Assembly: GCA_024691305.1 (NCBI GenBank)
Contig: JAILNS010000025.1
Span: 1 to 64,000 of the forward strand
DNA length: 64,000 bases
From: Lachnospiraceae bacterium
Lineage (GTDB): Bacteria; Bacillota; Clostridia; Lachnospirales; Lachnospiraceae
Direction: 5' to 3'
The notes below the pieces were generated by a model that did not search any database, was not told the origin of the DNA, and worked only from the letters and a program-made list of their open reading frames with translations. Both the position numbers and the translations under genes were made by a program. This document shows positions 27,819 through 36,419 of this stretch, piece by piece (position 1 is the stretch's first letter; each line of letters starts with the position of its first letter).

Positions 27819-28535
27819 TCAATCGGTATTACAAGCATTAGTGATATAGGTCATGGTCAGCATACAGAATACATATGTCTGGATGGCTCCGGAGAACAGA
27901 TCCAGATATACATGCAATGCTGCGGGCCAGATAAGTGCTATCTTGCCAAGAAGTCCGTATATGAGAGTGGTCATTACAAGACCTGAAAGGACGTTGGCAA
28001 AAAGACGAAGCGAAAGCGATACGGGAACCGCAAGCTCGCCGATTATATTGATAGGTGCCCATACCGGCCAGGGATCGCATAATCCTGCGATAACGCCTTT
28101 GACCTTCTGATACTTGAACTGGTTATAGTGTATCAGCGTAAATGTGATAAGACCGAGTGCAAGCGTAGTTCCGTAATCCGCTGTCGGAGCCCTGAGTCCG
28201 AAAAGTCCGGATATGTTGCTAAGCAGAATAAACAGGAATATCGTGCCGATATAGTTACGGAATTTCGGCGACCATTTGCCCATAACTCCGCCTACCATTC
28301 CGTCAAGTTTCTCCACTATGAGCTCACATATGTTCTGGAAAGTTCCCGGAACTTCAGTGGCATGTTTCATCGTAATATTGGCTGCGATAAAGAATCCTAT
28401 CAAAACCAGAAAAACAATGAGAATACAAACATGTGATGTTGTGATCCATACCGTCTGTCCGAATAGCGTATAAGAAAATACGCCGTGGATCATGAAATCA
28501 AGATTGTCTGCCGAGAGTAATACCCCCTGCCCCAT
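27819..28535 (-). CDS. atpB: ATP synthase a subunit
   Basis: 238 residues, about five or six membrane helices. The essential stator arginine lies in LSLRLFANVLSG. The conserved EVPGTFQNICELIVEKLDG and IYGLLGKIALIWPA segments are present. Forms the ion half-channels next to the c-ring. Preceded by GGAGGTG. Confidence 0.97.
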   Translation of the reverse strand: MGQGVLLSADNLDFMIHGVFSYTLFGQTVWITTSHVCILIVFLVLIGFFIAANITMKHATEVPGTFQNICELIVEKLDGMVGGVMGKWSPKFRNYIGTIFLFILLSNISGLFGLRAPTADYGTTLALGLITFTLIHYNQFKYQKVKGVIAGLCDPWPVWAPINIIGELAVPVSLSLRLFANVLSGLVMTTLIYGLLGKIALIWPAALHVYLDLFSGAIQTYVFCMLTMTYITNACNTD

Positions 28536-28539
28536 ACTT

Positions 28540-28956
28540 TCACCTCCGTTTTAATTTATCAGTAAGTCTGTGTATGGCCGGTTGCATATAAGCTGCCGGT
28601 TTCATTCCTATATATCCGAGAAAGGCGGCAAACGGATTGCCGAACCCCGTAAAATACAAAACCACAACAAGAACGATAAATAATAAATATCTTATGATAT
28701 ATCCGCCGCCGACCATTCTTGCTGCTCTTTTTTCATCATCCGATCCAAGCGACTTATCAAGCGTGGCCCACAGATGATATGTGCAAAAACATGAAAGAGC
28801 CGCCCCAAGTACTATACCCAGGGTATATCCTGCGGGGTCCTTTACAAGCCAGACTCCTATAAGTTCGCAGATACATGCAAAAAGGATGATACCGACCCAC
28901 ATTTCCATTACCATGGCCGGCGGAGCCGGAAGATAAGCCTTGATCTTATTCTTCAT
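28540..28956 (-). CDS. AtpI-like membrane protein
   Basis: About 138 residues with four predicted membrane helices (MWVGIILFACICELIGVWLV; YTLGIVLGAALSCFCTYHLW; YIIRYLLFIVLVVVLYF; FAAFLGYIGMKPAAYMQP). Position before atpB and topology match ATP synthase subunit I, an assembly factor for the c-ring. The start is set at the second ATG of ATGATGAAG (28956), seven bases from AGAGGAG; 28959 is equally possible. It overlaps the end of the upstream gene. Confidence 0.8.
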   Translation of the reverse strand: MKNKIKAYLPAPPAMVMEMWVGIILFACICELIGVWLVKDPAGYTLGIVLGAALSCFCTYHLWATLDKSLGSDDEKRAARMVGGGYIIRYLLFIVLVVVLYFTGFGNPFAAFLGYIGMKPAAYMQPAIHRLTDKLKRR

Positions 28957-29269
28957 CATCGGACTCCTCTGAATATGAAGCATCTTCCATATCGATCATA
29001 CGTTTATAGTCCGTCTCATCCAAAGTGCCGGTAGGTTCTATAGGTCCCGTTGCGAGATCTCTGTTGCGTACGCTCTTCGTATCTTTCATGATCCTTTTGG
29101 CCATACGGTAAACGTTGCTTGCGCCTGCTGCCGCTCCGATGAAGAACATTACGATAAAGATCCAGGAAGTCCCGAACTTACCGTCGAGCCATCTTCCCAA
29201 CATGGAACATAGGAAAATGGGGACTATCATATCCAAACCAAACTCTGTGATCGTTATAATTGCTTTCAT
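28946..29269 (-). CDS. AtpZ/AtpQ-like small membrane protein, first gene of the atp operon
   Basis: 107 residues with two membrane helices (LDMIVPIFLCSMLGRWL and IFIVMFFIGAAAGASNVYRM) and an acidic C-terminus. The GRWLDGKFGTSW stretch is typical of the small AtpZ-type proteins ahead of atpI, some suggested to act in Mg2+ or Ca2+ transport or assembly. The promoter lies so close that the 5' leader would be about six bases with no ribosome site, so translation may be leaderless. Confidence 0.75.
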   Translation of the reverse strand: MKAIITITEFGLDMIVPIFLCSMLGRWLDGKFGTSWIFIVMFFIGAAAGASNVYRMAKRIMKDTKSVRNRDLATGPIEPTGTLDETDYKRMIDMEDASYSEESDDEE

Positions 29270-29281
29270 AATAACTATTTA

Positions 29282-29310
29282 ATTATACATTCTTTGCGTT
29301 CCAATGTCTA
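29282..29310 (-). promoter_or_regulatory. Promoter of the ATP synthase operon
   Basis: On the minus strand TAGACA (29310-29305) and TATAAT (29287-29282) with a 17-bp spacer. The predicted start of transcription is about six bases from the first start codon. Confidence 0.6.
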
Positions 29311-29382
29311 TGCTTGACTTAAACGATACATAAGGGTAACTTTATATAAAATGGCTCGCATTTATTATTCCCGGAGGTGCAC

Positions 29383-29856
29383 ATGTCTTATTCCAGTTTA
29401 TACAGAAAACGTCTGATTCCTTCCGAATGTATTCTGCTAGGAGATGACGTGATCTTACACTGCGATGAAGACATTATCGTAACCTCATGGAATACCATCC
29501 GTCCCAAGAAGGAACTCCACCACGGAACTTCCTGTTTTTATTTAAAAAAAGGATGGAAAGTAAGCCGTTTCTTACGCGAAGACGGGTCTTTAATGTATGT
29601 CTACTGTGATATCGTATCCTACTCATATGATGAAAAAACAGATTCCCTTACCGTTACAGATCTTCTGGCCGATGTCATCGTCTATCCCGACGGATTTGTC
29701 AAGGTTGTCGATCTTGATGAGTTATCGGAGGCCGTAAAAGAAGGTCTGATAACCTCAGAGGATCTGTGTTCATGCCTCGTCAAACTAAATTCTCTTCTTT
29801 CCATAATATATGAAGGCAAGCTCAGTGAGCTCACCTCCCCCTTAGACCAGTATTAA
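29383..29856 (+). CDS. DUF402-domain protein
   Basis: 157 residues from ATG 29383, six bases after GGAGG (the track's 29377 is an unsupported GTG). The sequence (FYLKKGWKVSRFLREDGSL, VYCDIVSYSYDEKTDSLTVTDLLADVIVYPDGFVKVVDLDEL) is the DUF402 fold. Some members are nucleoside tri/diphosphate phosphatases (Ntdp) or RNA-binding RNase FAU-1-like proteins. The paired Asp motifs of the Ntdp active site (YCDIV and LLADVIVYPDG) are seen, so a phosphatase is plausible. Its stop overlaps that of the convergent wall hydrolase gene by 4 bp. Confidence 0.8.
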   Translation: MSYSSLYRKRLIPSECILLGDDVILHCDEDIIVTSWNTIRPKKELHHGTSCFYLKKGWKVSRFLREDGSLMYVYCDIVSYSYDEKTDSLTVTDLLADVIVYPDGFVKVVDLDELSEAVKEGLITSEDLCSCLVKLNSLLSIIYEGKLSELTSPLDQY

Positions 29857-31079
29857 TAGAAATAATGGCCGCCTATGACATATTTAGGCGAAACCGCGCT
29901 TGTGGGAGTTCTGAAATACAGACAGTTCCCTATATTGTTGACTCCGCTCATGGCAGCATCAGCCGCTCTGTAGCAGCTTTCCGATGCGCTGTCCAAAGAC
30001 AGTGCAAGCGCAAGGCGTCCGCTCGATGCGGGCGAAAACTGTTTGCGCTGATAGATAACTCCGACTATGGTATCGGGAAATACGCTGCTCATGACCCTGT
30101 TCATTACAACGGCACCAACCGCAACCTGCCCTATATAAGGTTCGTTGCCTGCCTCACACCAGATAAGATTGGCAAGAAGTTTTCTGTCTCCGTCCGAATA
30201 CTGGGCGGTGGACAGATCACGCCACTCAGAATTTGCAGCCTGTTCGGTTATCTTTTTTTCTTCTTCGAGTTTGGCCTGAAGGGCTTCGATATCATCTTCC
30301 TGTGCACTTAGCTTTGCTTCGTATTCTTTGAGTTTAGCCTCTGTGCTTTCTATCTCATCGCTGTATTTTTTAACCTTTTTTGACGCTTCTTCGACGGTCT
30401 GCTTTATCTCTTCCTGCTTAGCCAATACTGCCTGTTCATATTCATCGAGATCTGCTTTTTCTTCCTCAAGGACAATGAGCTGTTTTTCATACTCTGCCTT
30501 TTTCTCCTTGAGCAGACCGCTTGTCTCTACCAGATTGTCGATATTGTTCTGGTTGTACTCGGTGAACATTTCCAGATAACTGCTGCGGTTTATATAATCC
30601 GAATATGTTCCGCCGCCCATCATCATCGCGGTATATAGGATGTCGCCGCTTTCATATATATATTTTATCTGTGCCTTTACGAGTTCATACTGCTCGTCAG
30701 CCTTGGATTCAAGCGCAGATACCTGAGTCGCGATCTCTTCTATAGTCCCCCAGGTCATGTCGATCTGTGCCTTTTTTTCGGTTATGCTTTTTTCAAGTTC
30801 TTCAAGGATACCGCCGGCCTCCTCAAGTTTGGAATTAAGATCGTCCAATGTGAGTTTAAGTTCCGCCTGCTCGCCCGTAAGATCATCGATGGTCTCATTG
30901 GCTTCTTCTATCATATCCTTGGTATCTTCATATGCATCGCGGGCATCATCCAGCTGACTCTGTGTAGTCATGAGTTTGACGGCAGTCCCGGGAGCCGCAT
31001 ACGCACAATCACCCCACGCCGCGCCAAGCAAGGCGGCCGTCGTAATGATATATACGATTATGCGACGGGGCATTTTCAT
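29853..31079 (-). CDS. Secreted SleB-like cell-wall hydrolase with coiled-coil N-terminus
   Basis: 408 residues. Signal peptide (RIIVYIITTAALLGAAWGDCAYA), then about 240 residues of coiled coil like PcsB/CwlO-type regulatory domains (QLDDARDAYEDTKDMIEEAN ... KLEEEKKITEQA). The C-terminal Hydrolase_2 domain is of the SleB/CwlJ type (LLANLIWCEAGNEPYIGQVAVGAVVMNRV, where the Glu is catalytic; ending PKYVIGGHYFY). Such enzymes cleave peptidoglycan glycan strands. The coiled coil suggests control at division, for example by FtsEX, rather than a germination role; that is inference. It begins 3 bp after the rpiB stop codon. Confidence 0.87.
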   Translation of the reverse strand: MKMPRRIIVYIITTAALLGAAWGDCAYAAPGTAVKLMTTQSQLDDARDAYEDTKDMIEEANETIDDLTGEQAELKLTLDDLNSKLEEAGGILEELEKSITEKKAQIDMTWGTIEEIATQVSALESKADEQYELVKAQIKYIYESGDILYTAMMMGGGTYSDYINRSSYLEMFTEYNQNNIDNLVETSGLLKEKKAEYEKQLIVLEEEKADLDEYEQAVLAKQEEIKQTVEEASKKVKKYSDEIESTEAKLKEYEAKLSAQEDDIEALQAKLEEEKKITEQAANSEWRDLSTAQYSDGDRKLLANLIWCEAGNEPYIGQVAVGAVVMNRVMSSVFPDTIVGVIYQRKQFSPASSGRLALALSLDSASESCYRAADAAMSGVNNIGNCLYFRTPTSAVSPKYVIGGHYFY

Positions 31080-31082
31080 CTT

Positions 31083-31529
31083 TTACAGATATTTCTCCTC
31101 TATCTTAGATATCTTATTTATCCTTCGCACATGTTTTTCTTCGCCGGAAAACTCTGTATTTAAGAACATATCTACTATATCCATTGCAAGGCCCGTACCG
31201 ATATCGCTTGCACCGAGAGCCAGCACATTTGCATCATTATGAAGTCTGGTCATCCTGGCAAGGTATGTGTCCGTACACAGAGCACACCTTATACCCTTTA
31301 TCTTATTTGCGGTTATTGATATTCCGATACCCGTTGTGCAGATAACTATTCCTTTTTCACATTCGCCCGAAGCTACCGCCTCCGCTGCAGCCTCTCCGAA
31401 ATCCGGATAATCGCAGGAGTTCTTATCAAAACATCCGAAGTCCTTGACCTCGTATCCGTTCTCTTTTAAATGTTCTACTACCTTAACCTTAAGGTCGTAT
31501 CCACCGTGATCGCTTCCTATTGATATCAT
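31083..31529 (-). CDS. rpiB: Ribose-5-phosphate isomerase B
   Basis: 148 residues, normal length. Interconverts ribose-5-phosphate and ribulose-5-phosphate. Signatures: SIGSDHGGYDLK, the catalytic Cys in GIVICTTGIGISITANKIKGIR, and TRLHNDANVLALGA. An RpiB/LacAB relative acting on another sugar phosphate is possible but less likely here. Ribosome site AAGGACAGG. Confidence 0.93.
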   Translation of the reverse strand: MISIGSDHGGYDLKVKVVEHLKENGYEVKDFGCFDKNSCDYPDFGEAAAEAVASGECEKGIVICTTGIGISITANKIKGIRCALCTDTYLARMTRLHNDANVLALGASDIGTGLAMDIVDMFLNTEFSGEEKHVRRINKISKIEEKYL

Positions 31530-31578
31530 GTTCCTGTCCTTTCTTGTTAAAAAAAATATATATTTCCATAGGCCATAT

Positions 31579-32628
31579 CTAAATATGAACTATATTGTGT
31601 CCCGCAGCCTTAAGCAGCCTGTTCATGATCGCGGTTCCTATCCCGTCATCTTCAAAGCTTTCGGAATATATCGAATCTATCTCATCATCATCGGCCTGTC
31701 TTAATATCCCAAACAGGTTGTGTGCCACAGCCTGTTCATCGCCCGCATCTCCCGTGGTATATACTCTGTCTGCCAGATACGATCCTGCGGTCGCAGAGGA
31801 CACTATAACTCCGGTTCGTTTTCCTTTTGCCTTATCTTCGTTTAATCTGTTATTTATATAAGAAACAACTGCCTTGGGCTCACCCTCAACTATCACAAGA
31901 CTGCCTTTGGGCGCATAGTGTCTGTACTTCATTCCCGGTGCCTTGGGATGAGCGTCTTTGGAAACACTCGTAAGCGCCGGATCAAATATAATATCCGGAA
32001 GGATTTTTCGTACCATATCCGCCGTAACAAATCCCGGTCTTAAGATCATCGGTTTGTCGCCGGTCAGATCAACTATCGTGGACTCAAGCCCGATAAGAGA
32101 ATCATCCCCGTAAAGGATCATATCTATCCTGCCGTCCATATCCTCAACAACATGCTTTCCGCTCGTCGGCGAAGGTCTTCCGGAAATATTGGCGCTGGGT
32201 GCTGCTATATAACCTCCGCTTTCTTTAATAAAGGCCCGGGCGACCGGATCGGACGGAAACCGGACAGCTACCGTATCAAGGCCTCCCGTAGTTTTATACG
32301 GGACCAGTTTTGATTTGTTCATTATCACAGTAAGCGGTCCCGGCCAAAAAGCGTCCGCCAGTTTAAGCGCATCTTCCGGTATTTCACTGACGATCGGTCC
32401 AAGATCTGCCATATCCGATATATGAACTATAAGAGGATTGTCGCTCGGTCTCCCTTTGGCTGCATAGATTTTTTCGGAAGACTCAGCCTTTAGCGCATCT
32501 CCTCCGAGCCCGTATACCGTTTCCGTCGGAAAAGCCACAAGCCCGCCGTTTTTTATTATCTCGCCGGCGCGGCTTATTATTTCTGTGTTGATATTGTTCG
32601 GATCGATCCGTTCTATTATCGTTTTCAT
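31579..32628 (-). CDS. L-threonylcarbamoyladenylate synthase (Sua5 type)
   Basis: 349 residues. The N-terminal YrdC domain (residues about 1-205; GGLVAFPTETVYGLGGDAL, KGRPSDNPLIVHI, SANISGRPSPT) makes threonylcarbamoyl-AMP for the tRNA t6A37 modification. The C-terminal Sua5 domain follows the linker (PKAPGMKYRHYAPKG). Two-domain length identifies it as Sua5 rather than the short TsaC. Confidence 0.93.
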   Translation of the reverse strand: MKTIIERIDPNNINTEIISRAGEIIKNGGLVAFPTETVYGLGGDALKAESSEKIYAAKGRPSDNPLIVHISDMADLGPIVSEIPEDALKLADAFWPGPLTVIMNKSKLVPYKTTGGLDTVAVRFPSDPVARAFIKESGGYIAAPSANISGRPSPTSGKHVVEDMDGRIDMILYGDDSLIGLESTIVDLTGDKPMILRPGFVTADMVRKILPDIIFDPALTSVSKDAHPKAPGMKYRHYAPKGSLVIVEGEPKAVVSYINNRLNEDKAKGKRTGVIVSSATAGSYLADRVYTTGDAGDEQAVAHNLFGILRQADDDEIDSIYSESFEDDGIGTAIMNRLLKAAGHNIVHI

Positions 32629-32677
32629 TATTTATATCGGCATTTGAATTCGGAATTTGTATCGCTTTTAAATCTGC

Positions 32678-34369
32678 TTATTTGTTGACATACTCTGCGA
32701 TCACATCCCATATGTCGGGAGTTTCCATTCCGAGTCTCCATGATGCCACTCCGGCTATATTGCAGGCATCCATTACACTAAGCTTAACTTTTATGGATTC
32801 CGCATCCTCCATCCATACCTGATGAATGATATCTCCGGATGTGTATTCTCCATAATTCTGGCAGGTCGTCTCATCCCACACAAGGCTTATATTATGATCT
32901 GCGATATATGAGTTTGCCGTTGCCATATCCACAGCCTGAGATGAAACCTCTGCTCCGTTTGTTTCCCATATCCTGGTATAAAACGGTATGCCGTTTATCA
33001 CCTTGGCAGGATCTACTTCCTTAATGGTATTTTCCAGTCCCTGTTTTACAAACCCAATACTTGCAACGGACCCTGCCACCTCAGAGCTGGCATAATGCTC
33101 ATCGTATCCCATGATGATCACGTAATCGGCATACACGCCCTGTTCTGCCCTGTTATAAAAATCCGTATTTCCTATAGGAACGTAATTATCCACCGAAAGG
33201 ATCGTACCGTTCTTTCTGCATTCTACAGAGAGTTCCCTGATAAACTGTATGAAATGGACTCCGCATTCGGTATTTAAACCTTCAAAATCGACATTGATAC
33301 CATCCAGATTGTACGCCGAGACCGCATTCATCAGGTTCGTGATGAGCGTCCTTCTGCTTGTAGTCGAACTGAGTACCGTATATGTATCTATATCGGTAGT
33401 CACAAAGTTGCTCACGAGTCCCCACACCTGGATCCCCTTATCATGAAGCGACTGAACATATTCCGCAGAACCGAAATCGGATATATTTCCGTAGTTATCG
33501 GATAAGCCGAACCATGTGGGGGAAACCACATTAATGTCATGTGTATTGGCCATAAACTCCCAGATTGTATCATTTCCGGATGGGCCGGCTACCGAATGCC
33601 ATGCAAGATTAACTTTTCCATCAAATGATATGGACGTGAACTCGGGTTCCTTGTAATCGGTAACCGGGATCAGTTCCTCGGTTTCGTACCTGTCCAGTCT
33701 CTTGTTCTCCACATATCCGATAAAGCCGTCGGCCGTTCTTATCCCTGACCACGTCTCCATGGTGTCCAGAACATAAACCTTATCGCCTTCACTTACATCC
33801 GTTAAGATAGGGCTTTTATTTCCGCCTCTGTATCTGACCTGGGTATCCTTGGTTATATATGCGATATCTCTCGCGGACCAGTCGTTATATACCTGCATAC
33901 GTTTTGGTTCTTCATAAAAAGAATATTCGTAATTGGTATACATTTTGACAAAATCACAGGCTATATAAAGAGTCTCCCCTTCGTATAAAGCGGGAACATA
34001 AGGAGTATCAAATGTTGTTCCGTCCTTGGAATAGCCTTTTTCGGAAATATGAGCCGTCGTTATCGAAAGAGGTTCCACATATATGATAAGACCTTCATTA
34101 TTATCCACGTAGAATCTCTGATTATAGTTTTCATACACAGTATCGGCATCAAAATAACAAAATCCGTCGATATACTTCGCTTTATAAGCCTGAATCTCAT
34201 CACCCACTATCACTGCCACTTCATCGTCCGAAGCAATCGAGAAGTATTCATTAAGATCCATTCTCTCGTGCGAGTATGAGAGTCTTTCTTTGATGATGGT
34301 TCCTCCGTAAATACCTCCTATAATGAGTATCAGTAAGATCGCAACTATTGCAGGTATCGCTTTTTTCAT
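32678..34369 (-). CDS. Membrane-anchored GH18-family protein with SH3-like domain
   Basis: 563 residues from ATG 34369 behind AAGGA (the track's 34408 start is upstream of it). An N-terminal membrane helix (AIPAIVAILLILIIGGIYGG) anchors it outside the cell. Residues about 30-150 form a beta-rich domain. A bacterial SH3 domain follows (VRYRGGNKSPILTDVSEGDKVYVLD ... GFIGYVENKRL). The C-terminal TIM barrel carries the GH18 catalytic motif LDGINVDFEGL, with conserved VIIMGYDEHY and the closing VASWRLGMETPDIWDVI. Overall it resembles spore-germination YaaH/YdhD-type glycosidases acting on peptidoglycan or chitin-like polymers. Substrate is inferred. Confidence 0.88.
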   Translation of the reverse strand: MKKAIPAIVAILLILIIGGIYGGTIIKERLSYSHERMDLNEYFSIASDDEVAVIVGDEIQAYKAKYIDGFCYFDADTVYENYNQRFYVDNNEGLIIYVEPLSITTAHISEKGYSKDGTTFDTPYVPALYEGETLYIACDFVKMYTNYEYSFYEEPKRMQVYNDWSARDIAYITKDTQVRYRGGNKSPILTDVSEGDKVYVLDTMETWSGIRTADGFIGYVENKRLDRYETEELIPVTDYKEPEFTSISFDGKVNLAWHSVAGPSGNDTIWEFMANTHDINVVSPTWFGLSDNYGNISDFGSAEYVQSLHDKGIQVWGLVSNFVTTDIDTYTVLSSTTSRRTLITNLMNAVSAYNLDGINVDFEGLNTECGVHFIQFIRELSVECRKNGTILSVDNYVPIGNTDFYNRAEQGVYADYVIIMGYDEHYASSEVAGSVASIGFVKQGLENTIKEVDPAKVINGIPFYTRIWETNGAEVSSQAVDMATANSYIADHNISLVWDETTCQNYGEYTSGDIIHQVWMEDAESIKVKLSVMDACNIAGVASWRLGMETPDIWDVIAEYVNK

Positions 34370-34719
34370 AATCCTTTTGATTTCCTTTATATGATATAGG
34401 GCATGCAAAGTTCCTGCACTTGGTCAGGGCTTTGCATAAATGCCCTAACTATCATAATACCAAACATTCTCATTATCGTCACGGACAAGATATAGTTTGC
34501 TCGCAGGGGGCTTCCCATCGACCGTTAAAATGCCCGGACGTATGTGATCCGATAGGAGTAACTGCAGTGCAGAGAAACGAGTCGTGATATAAAATCCCCA
34601 CTGCAATTTAGAGAAACGTCGGTAAGTACAGATGCTCCGGCTTGTATCTGTTGCATATAAACCTGTTGCATTAAAAATAAAAATGAATGTAAACAAAAAC
34701 TGCTAAAAAATGAATGTTT

Positions 34720-34925
34720 AAAAATTTAGGAAATTAAAATCCATTTAGGATAATTTCAGACAAGCACATACGAGCTTGAATGACACCCTGCTAAAATGCA
34801 GGATACGAGAGAAAGAACTCTCTCAAAATGCTAAACTGAAAAATGGTCGGCAAATTGCCTCAAAAAATTAAATGTGTTATCCAGCCTCCCTTCCGATACG
34901 GGTCTGACCGGATGCATCTGTAAAA
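34720..34925 (-). ncRNA. Candidate structured RNA or long leader downstream of its own promoter
   Basis: The 610-bp gap between the GH113 and GH18 genes holds no convincing gene. It contains a good minus-strand promoter followed by a run of hairpins: CCGGTC/GGCTGG around 34880-34915; GAGAGA/TCTCTC (34807-34824, perfect); CCTGC/GCAGG (34787-34802, perfect); and GAAATTA/TAATTTC near 34730-34760. It could be a small RNA or the leader of the GH18 gene about 350 bp further on. No riboswitch class is recognised. Confidence 0.35.
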
Positions 34926-34928
34926 CGA

Positions 34929-34957
34929 ATGATACACATTCTGATAAATCAAGTCAA
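34929..34957 (-). promoter_or_regulatory. Near-consensus promoter just after the GH113 gene
   Basis: On the minus strand TTGACT (34957-34952), a 17-bp spacer and TATCAT (34934-34929). The predicted transcript start is near 34923. It directs transcription into the structured interval and towards the GH18 gene. Confidence 0.65.
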
Positions 34958-34979
34958 GCACTTTTTATCAAACGGGCGA

Positions 34980-35945
34980 TCATTCCTTCCACCATTTTCG
35001 AAGTACTTCCTCGGCTTTTTTCATATGAATATTAAAGCCCTTGTCCTTTGCTGCTTCCTCTTTGGTCTCATAGATCACCGAGCTCCAGTCCCACCAGAAA
35101 ATTCCGGCAAACCATGACTTGTCGGAGAAGGTTTCCAGGCATGATTCATAGAAGTTGGCCTGCTCGTCTTCATCCCTGGGGAACTCTTTTCGCATGAAGT
35201 CCCATGGCATGGTTGCGCATCCCCTGGCGCTTCGGCAACCGATCTCCATAAAGATCACAGGTTTTCCAAAACGGTCACAGGTTTTCTCCAGACGGTCCGC
35301 CACCTGATCCCATTCCTTTTTCATATCCGCAGCAGATGCTCCGCCTTCCCCGGCCACTTTGTAATAAGCAGATGTCCCTATGTAATCGAGAGCGTCATAC
35401 CAACCCGCCTGATCTTCTCTGCTGTGGTTGGTGTTATATGTAAGCTTTCCGGAGTAGACTTTTCGTACCTCTGCGATCAAGTCTCTCCAGTAACTTTCCT
35501 TACGCTCGGTCCCCAGCATTTCACATCCCAGACAAAGCATCTCGCAGTGAGAATACTCAGCGATCCGGGCATAGTGAAGGATATATGCCTGATAGTATTC
35601 AAACCATGTCTTCCAATAATAGTCCTGCTCGAACATGGTCTGATCCGGGAAATCGATAAGTGCCCGCCAGACACCGTCCTCGGAATCGATCATGGGCTTT
35701 AAGCAGACCTTGATTCCATTCCGATGAAAGTGATCCACCGTGGAAATGATTTCCAGATCCGGAACGGATTTCCGATAGTCAAAGTATATCTCCGTGGAAG
35801 AATAGCTTTTCTGCTTCACCGAAAAAGCCAGGCATACCCAGTTGATCCCCGTCTCCATCAAAGCCTCTCTGCTGCGAATCGCTTCCCTGCTTGGATAAAC
35901 TCCCTTTGTAGCCTGGTATCCGTATGTGAAACCTTTAATCTCCAT
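34980..35945 (-). CDS. GH113-like beta-mannanase
   Basis: 321 residues from ATG 35945, which follows GGGAGG (the track's 35957 is a GTG inside that ribosome site). A single TIM-barrel glycosidase without signal peptide, so intracellular. Features of family GH113: KGFTYGYQATKGVYPSREA at the start, GINWVCLAFSVKQ, FHRNGIKVCLKPMID, the acid/base Glu in MLCLGCEML, and the nucleophile Glu in KPVIFMEIGCRSARG, with FAGIFWWDWSS at the end. GH113 enzymes cleave beta-1,4-mannan oligosaccharides. A cytoplasmic enzyme would act on imported oligomers. GH5-like or GH26-like enzymes are alternatives but fit less well. Confidence 0.82.
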   Translation of the reverse strand: MEIKGFTYGYQATKGVYPSREAIRSREALMETGINWVCLAFSVKQKSYSSTEIYFDYRKSVPDLEIISTVDHFHRNGIKVCLKPMIDSEDGVWRALIDFPDQTMFEQDYYWKTWFEYYQAYILHYARIAEYSHCEMLCLGCEMLGTERKESYWRDLIAEVRKVYSGKLTYNTNHSREDQAGWYDALDYIGTSAYYKVAGEGGASAADMKKEWDQVADRLEKTCDRFGKPVIFMEIGCRSARGCATMPWDFMRKEFPRDEDEQANFYESCLETFSDKSWFAGIFWWDWSSVIYETKEEAAKDKGFNIHMKKAEEVLRKWWKE

Positions 35946-36114
35946 ATTGCCTCCCACTCGATATCCAATATAAAACTGTCCTTATCATATCACATTACGC
36001 TAAATTTATTGCTTTTTTACTTGATAAAAAAAACCGGGAGTGGTAAGATATAGGCTCGTGATATAAAAATCCTTGCTCCCGCAAGGGGGCCAGAGACCAA
36101 AAGGAGGAAGAAAA

Positions 36115-36405
36115 ATGCACAAGTATGAATTAGCCGTTGTGCTCAATGCGAAACTTGAAGAAGATGACAAAGTCGCTGCTCTTGACAAAGTTAAAGCATT
36201 GATCGAGAGATTCGGCGGACAGATCACTAATGTGGACGATTGGGGTAAGAAGAAACTTGCTTACGAGATCGAAAAGATGACTGAAGGATTCTACTATTTC
36301 ATTCAGTTTGATGCAGAAGCAACTGCTCCTGCAGAGATCGAAAGCCGTATCCGCATTATGGACAAAGTCATCAGATACTTGATCGTTAGAGCCGACGAGG
36401 AATAA
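36115..36405 (+). CDS. rpsF: 30S ribosomal protein S6
   Basis: 96 residues from ATG 36115, seven bases after AGGAGG; the track's earlier start is not supported. MHKYELAVVLNAKLEED, DWGKKKLAYEIEKMTEGFYYFIQF and RIMDKVIRYLIVRADEE are typical S6. First gene of the rpsF-ssb-rpsR operon. The 110-base leader could hold the S6:S18 autoregulatory structure known in other bacteria, but I could not confirm it. Confidence 0.97.
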   Translation: MHKYELAVVLNAKLEEDDKVAALDKVKALIERFGGQITNVDDWGKKKLAYEIEKMTEGFYYFIQFDAEATAPAEIESRIRIMDKVIRYLIVRADEE

Positions 36406-36419
36406 ACGAGAGGTATAAG

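Noticed and set aside
34445-34696. 83-residue minus-strand ORF ending in KLYLVRDDNENVWYYDS
   Set aside because: It has no ribosome site, no recognisable domain, and overlaps the direct repeat and GH18 upstream region. The C-terminal stretch looks protein-like, so a gene remnant is possible, but I cannot support a CDS call.
36035-36112. Possible S6:S18-binding autoregulatory leader before rpsF
   Set aside because: A GGGAG/CTCCC pairing exists in the leader, but I could not match the expected consensus by eye. A covariance search would decide.
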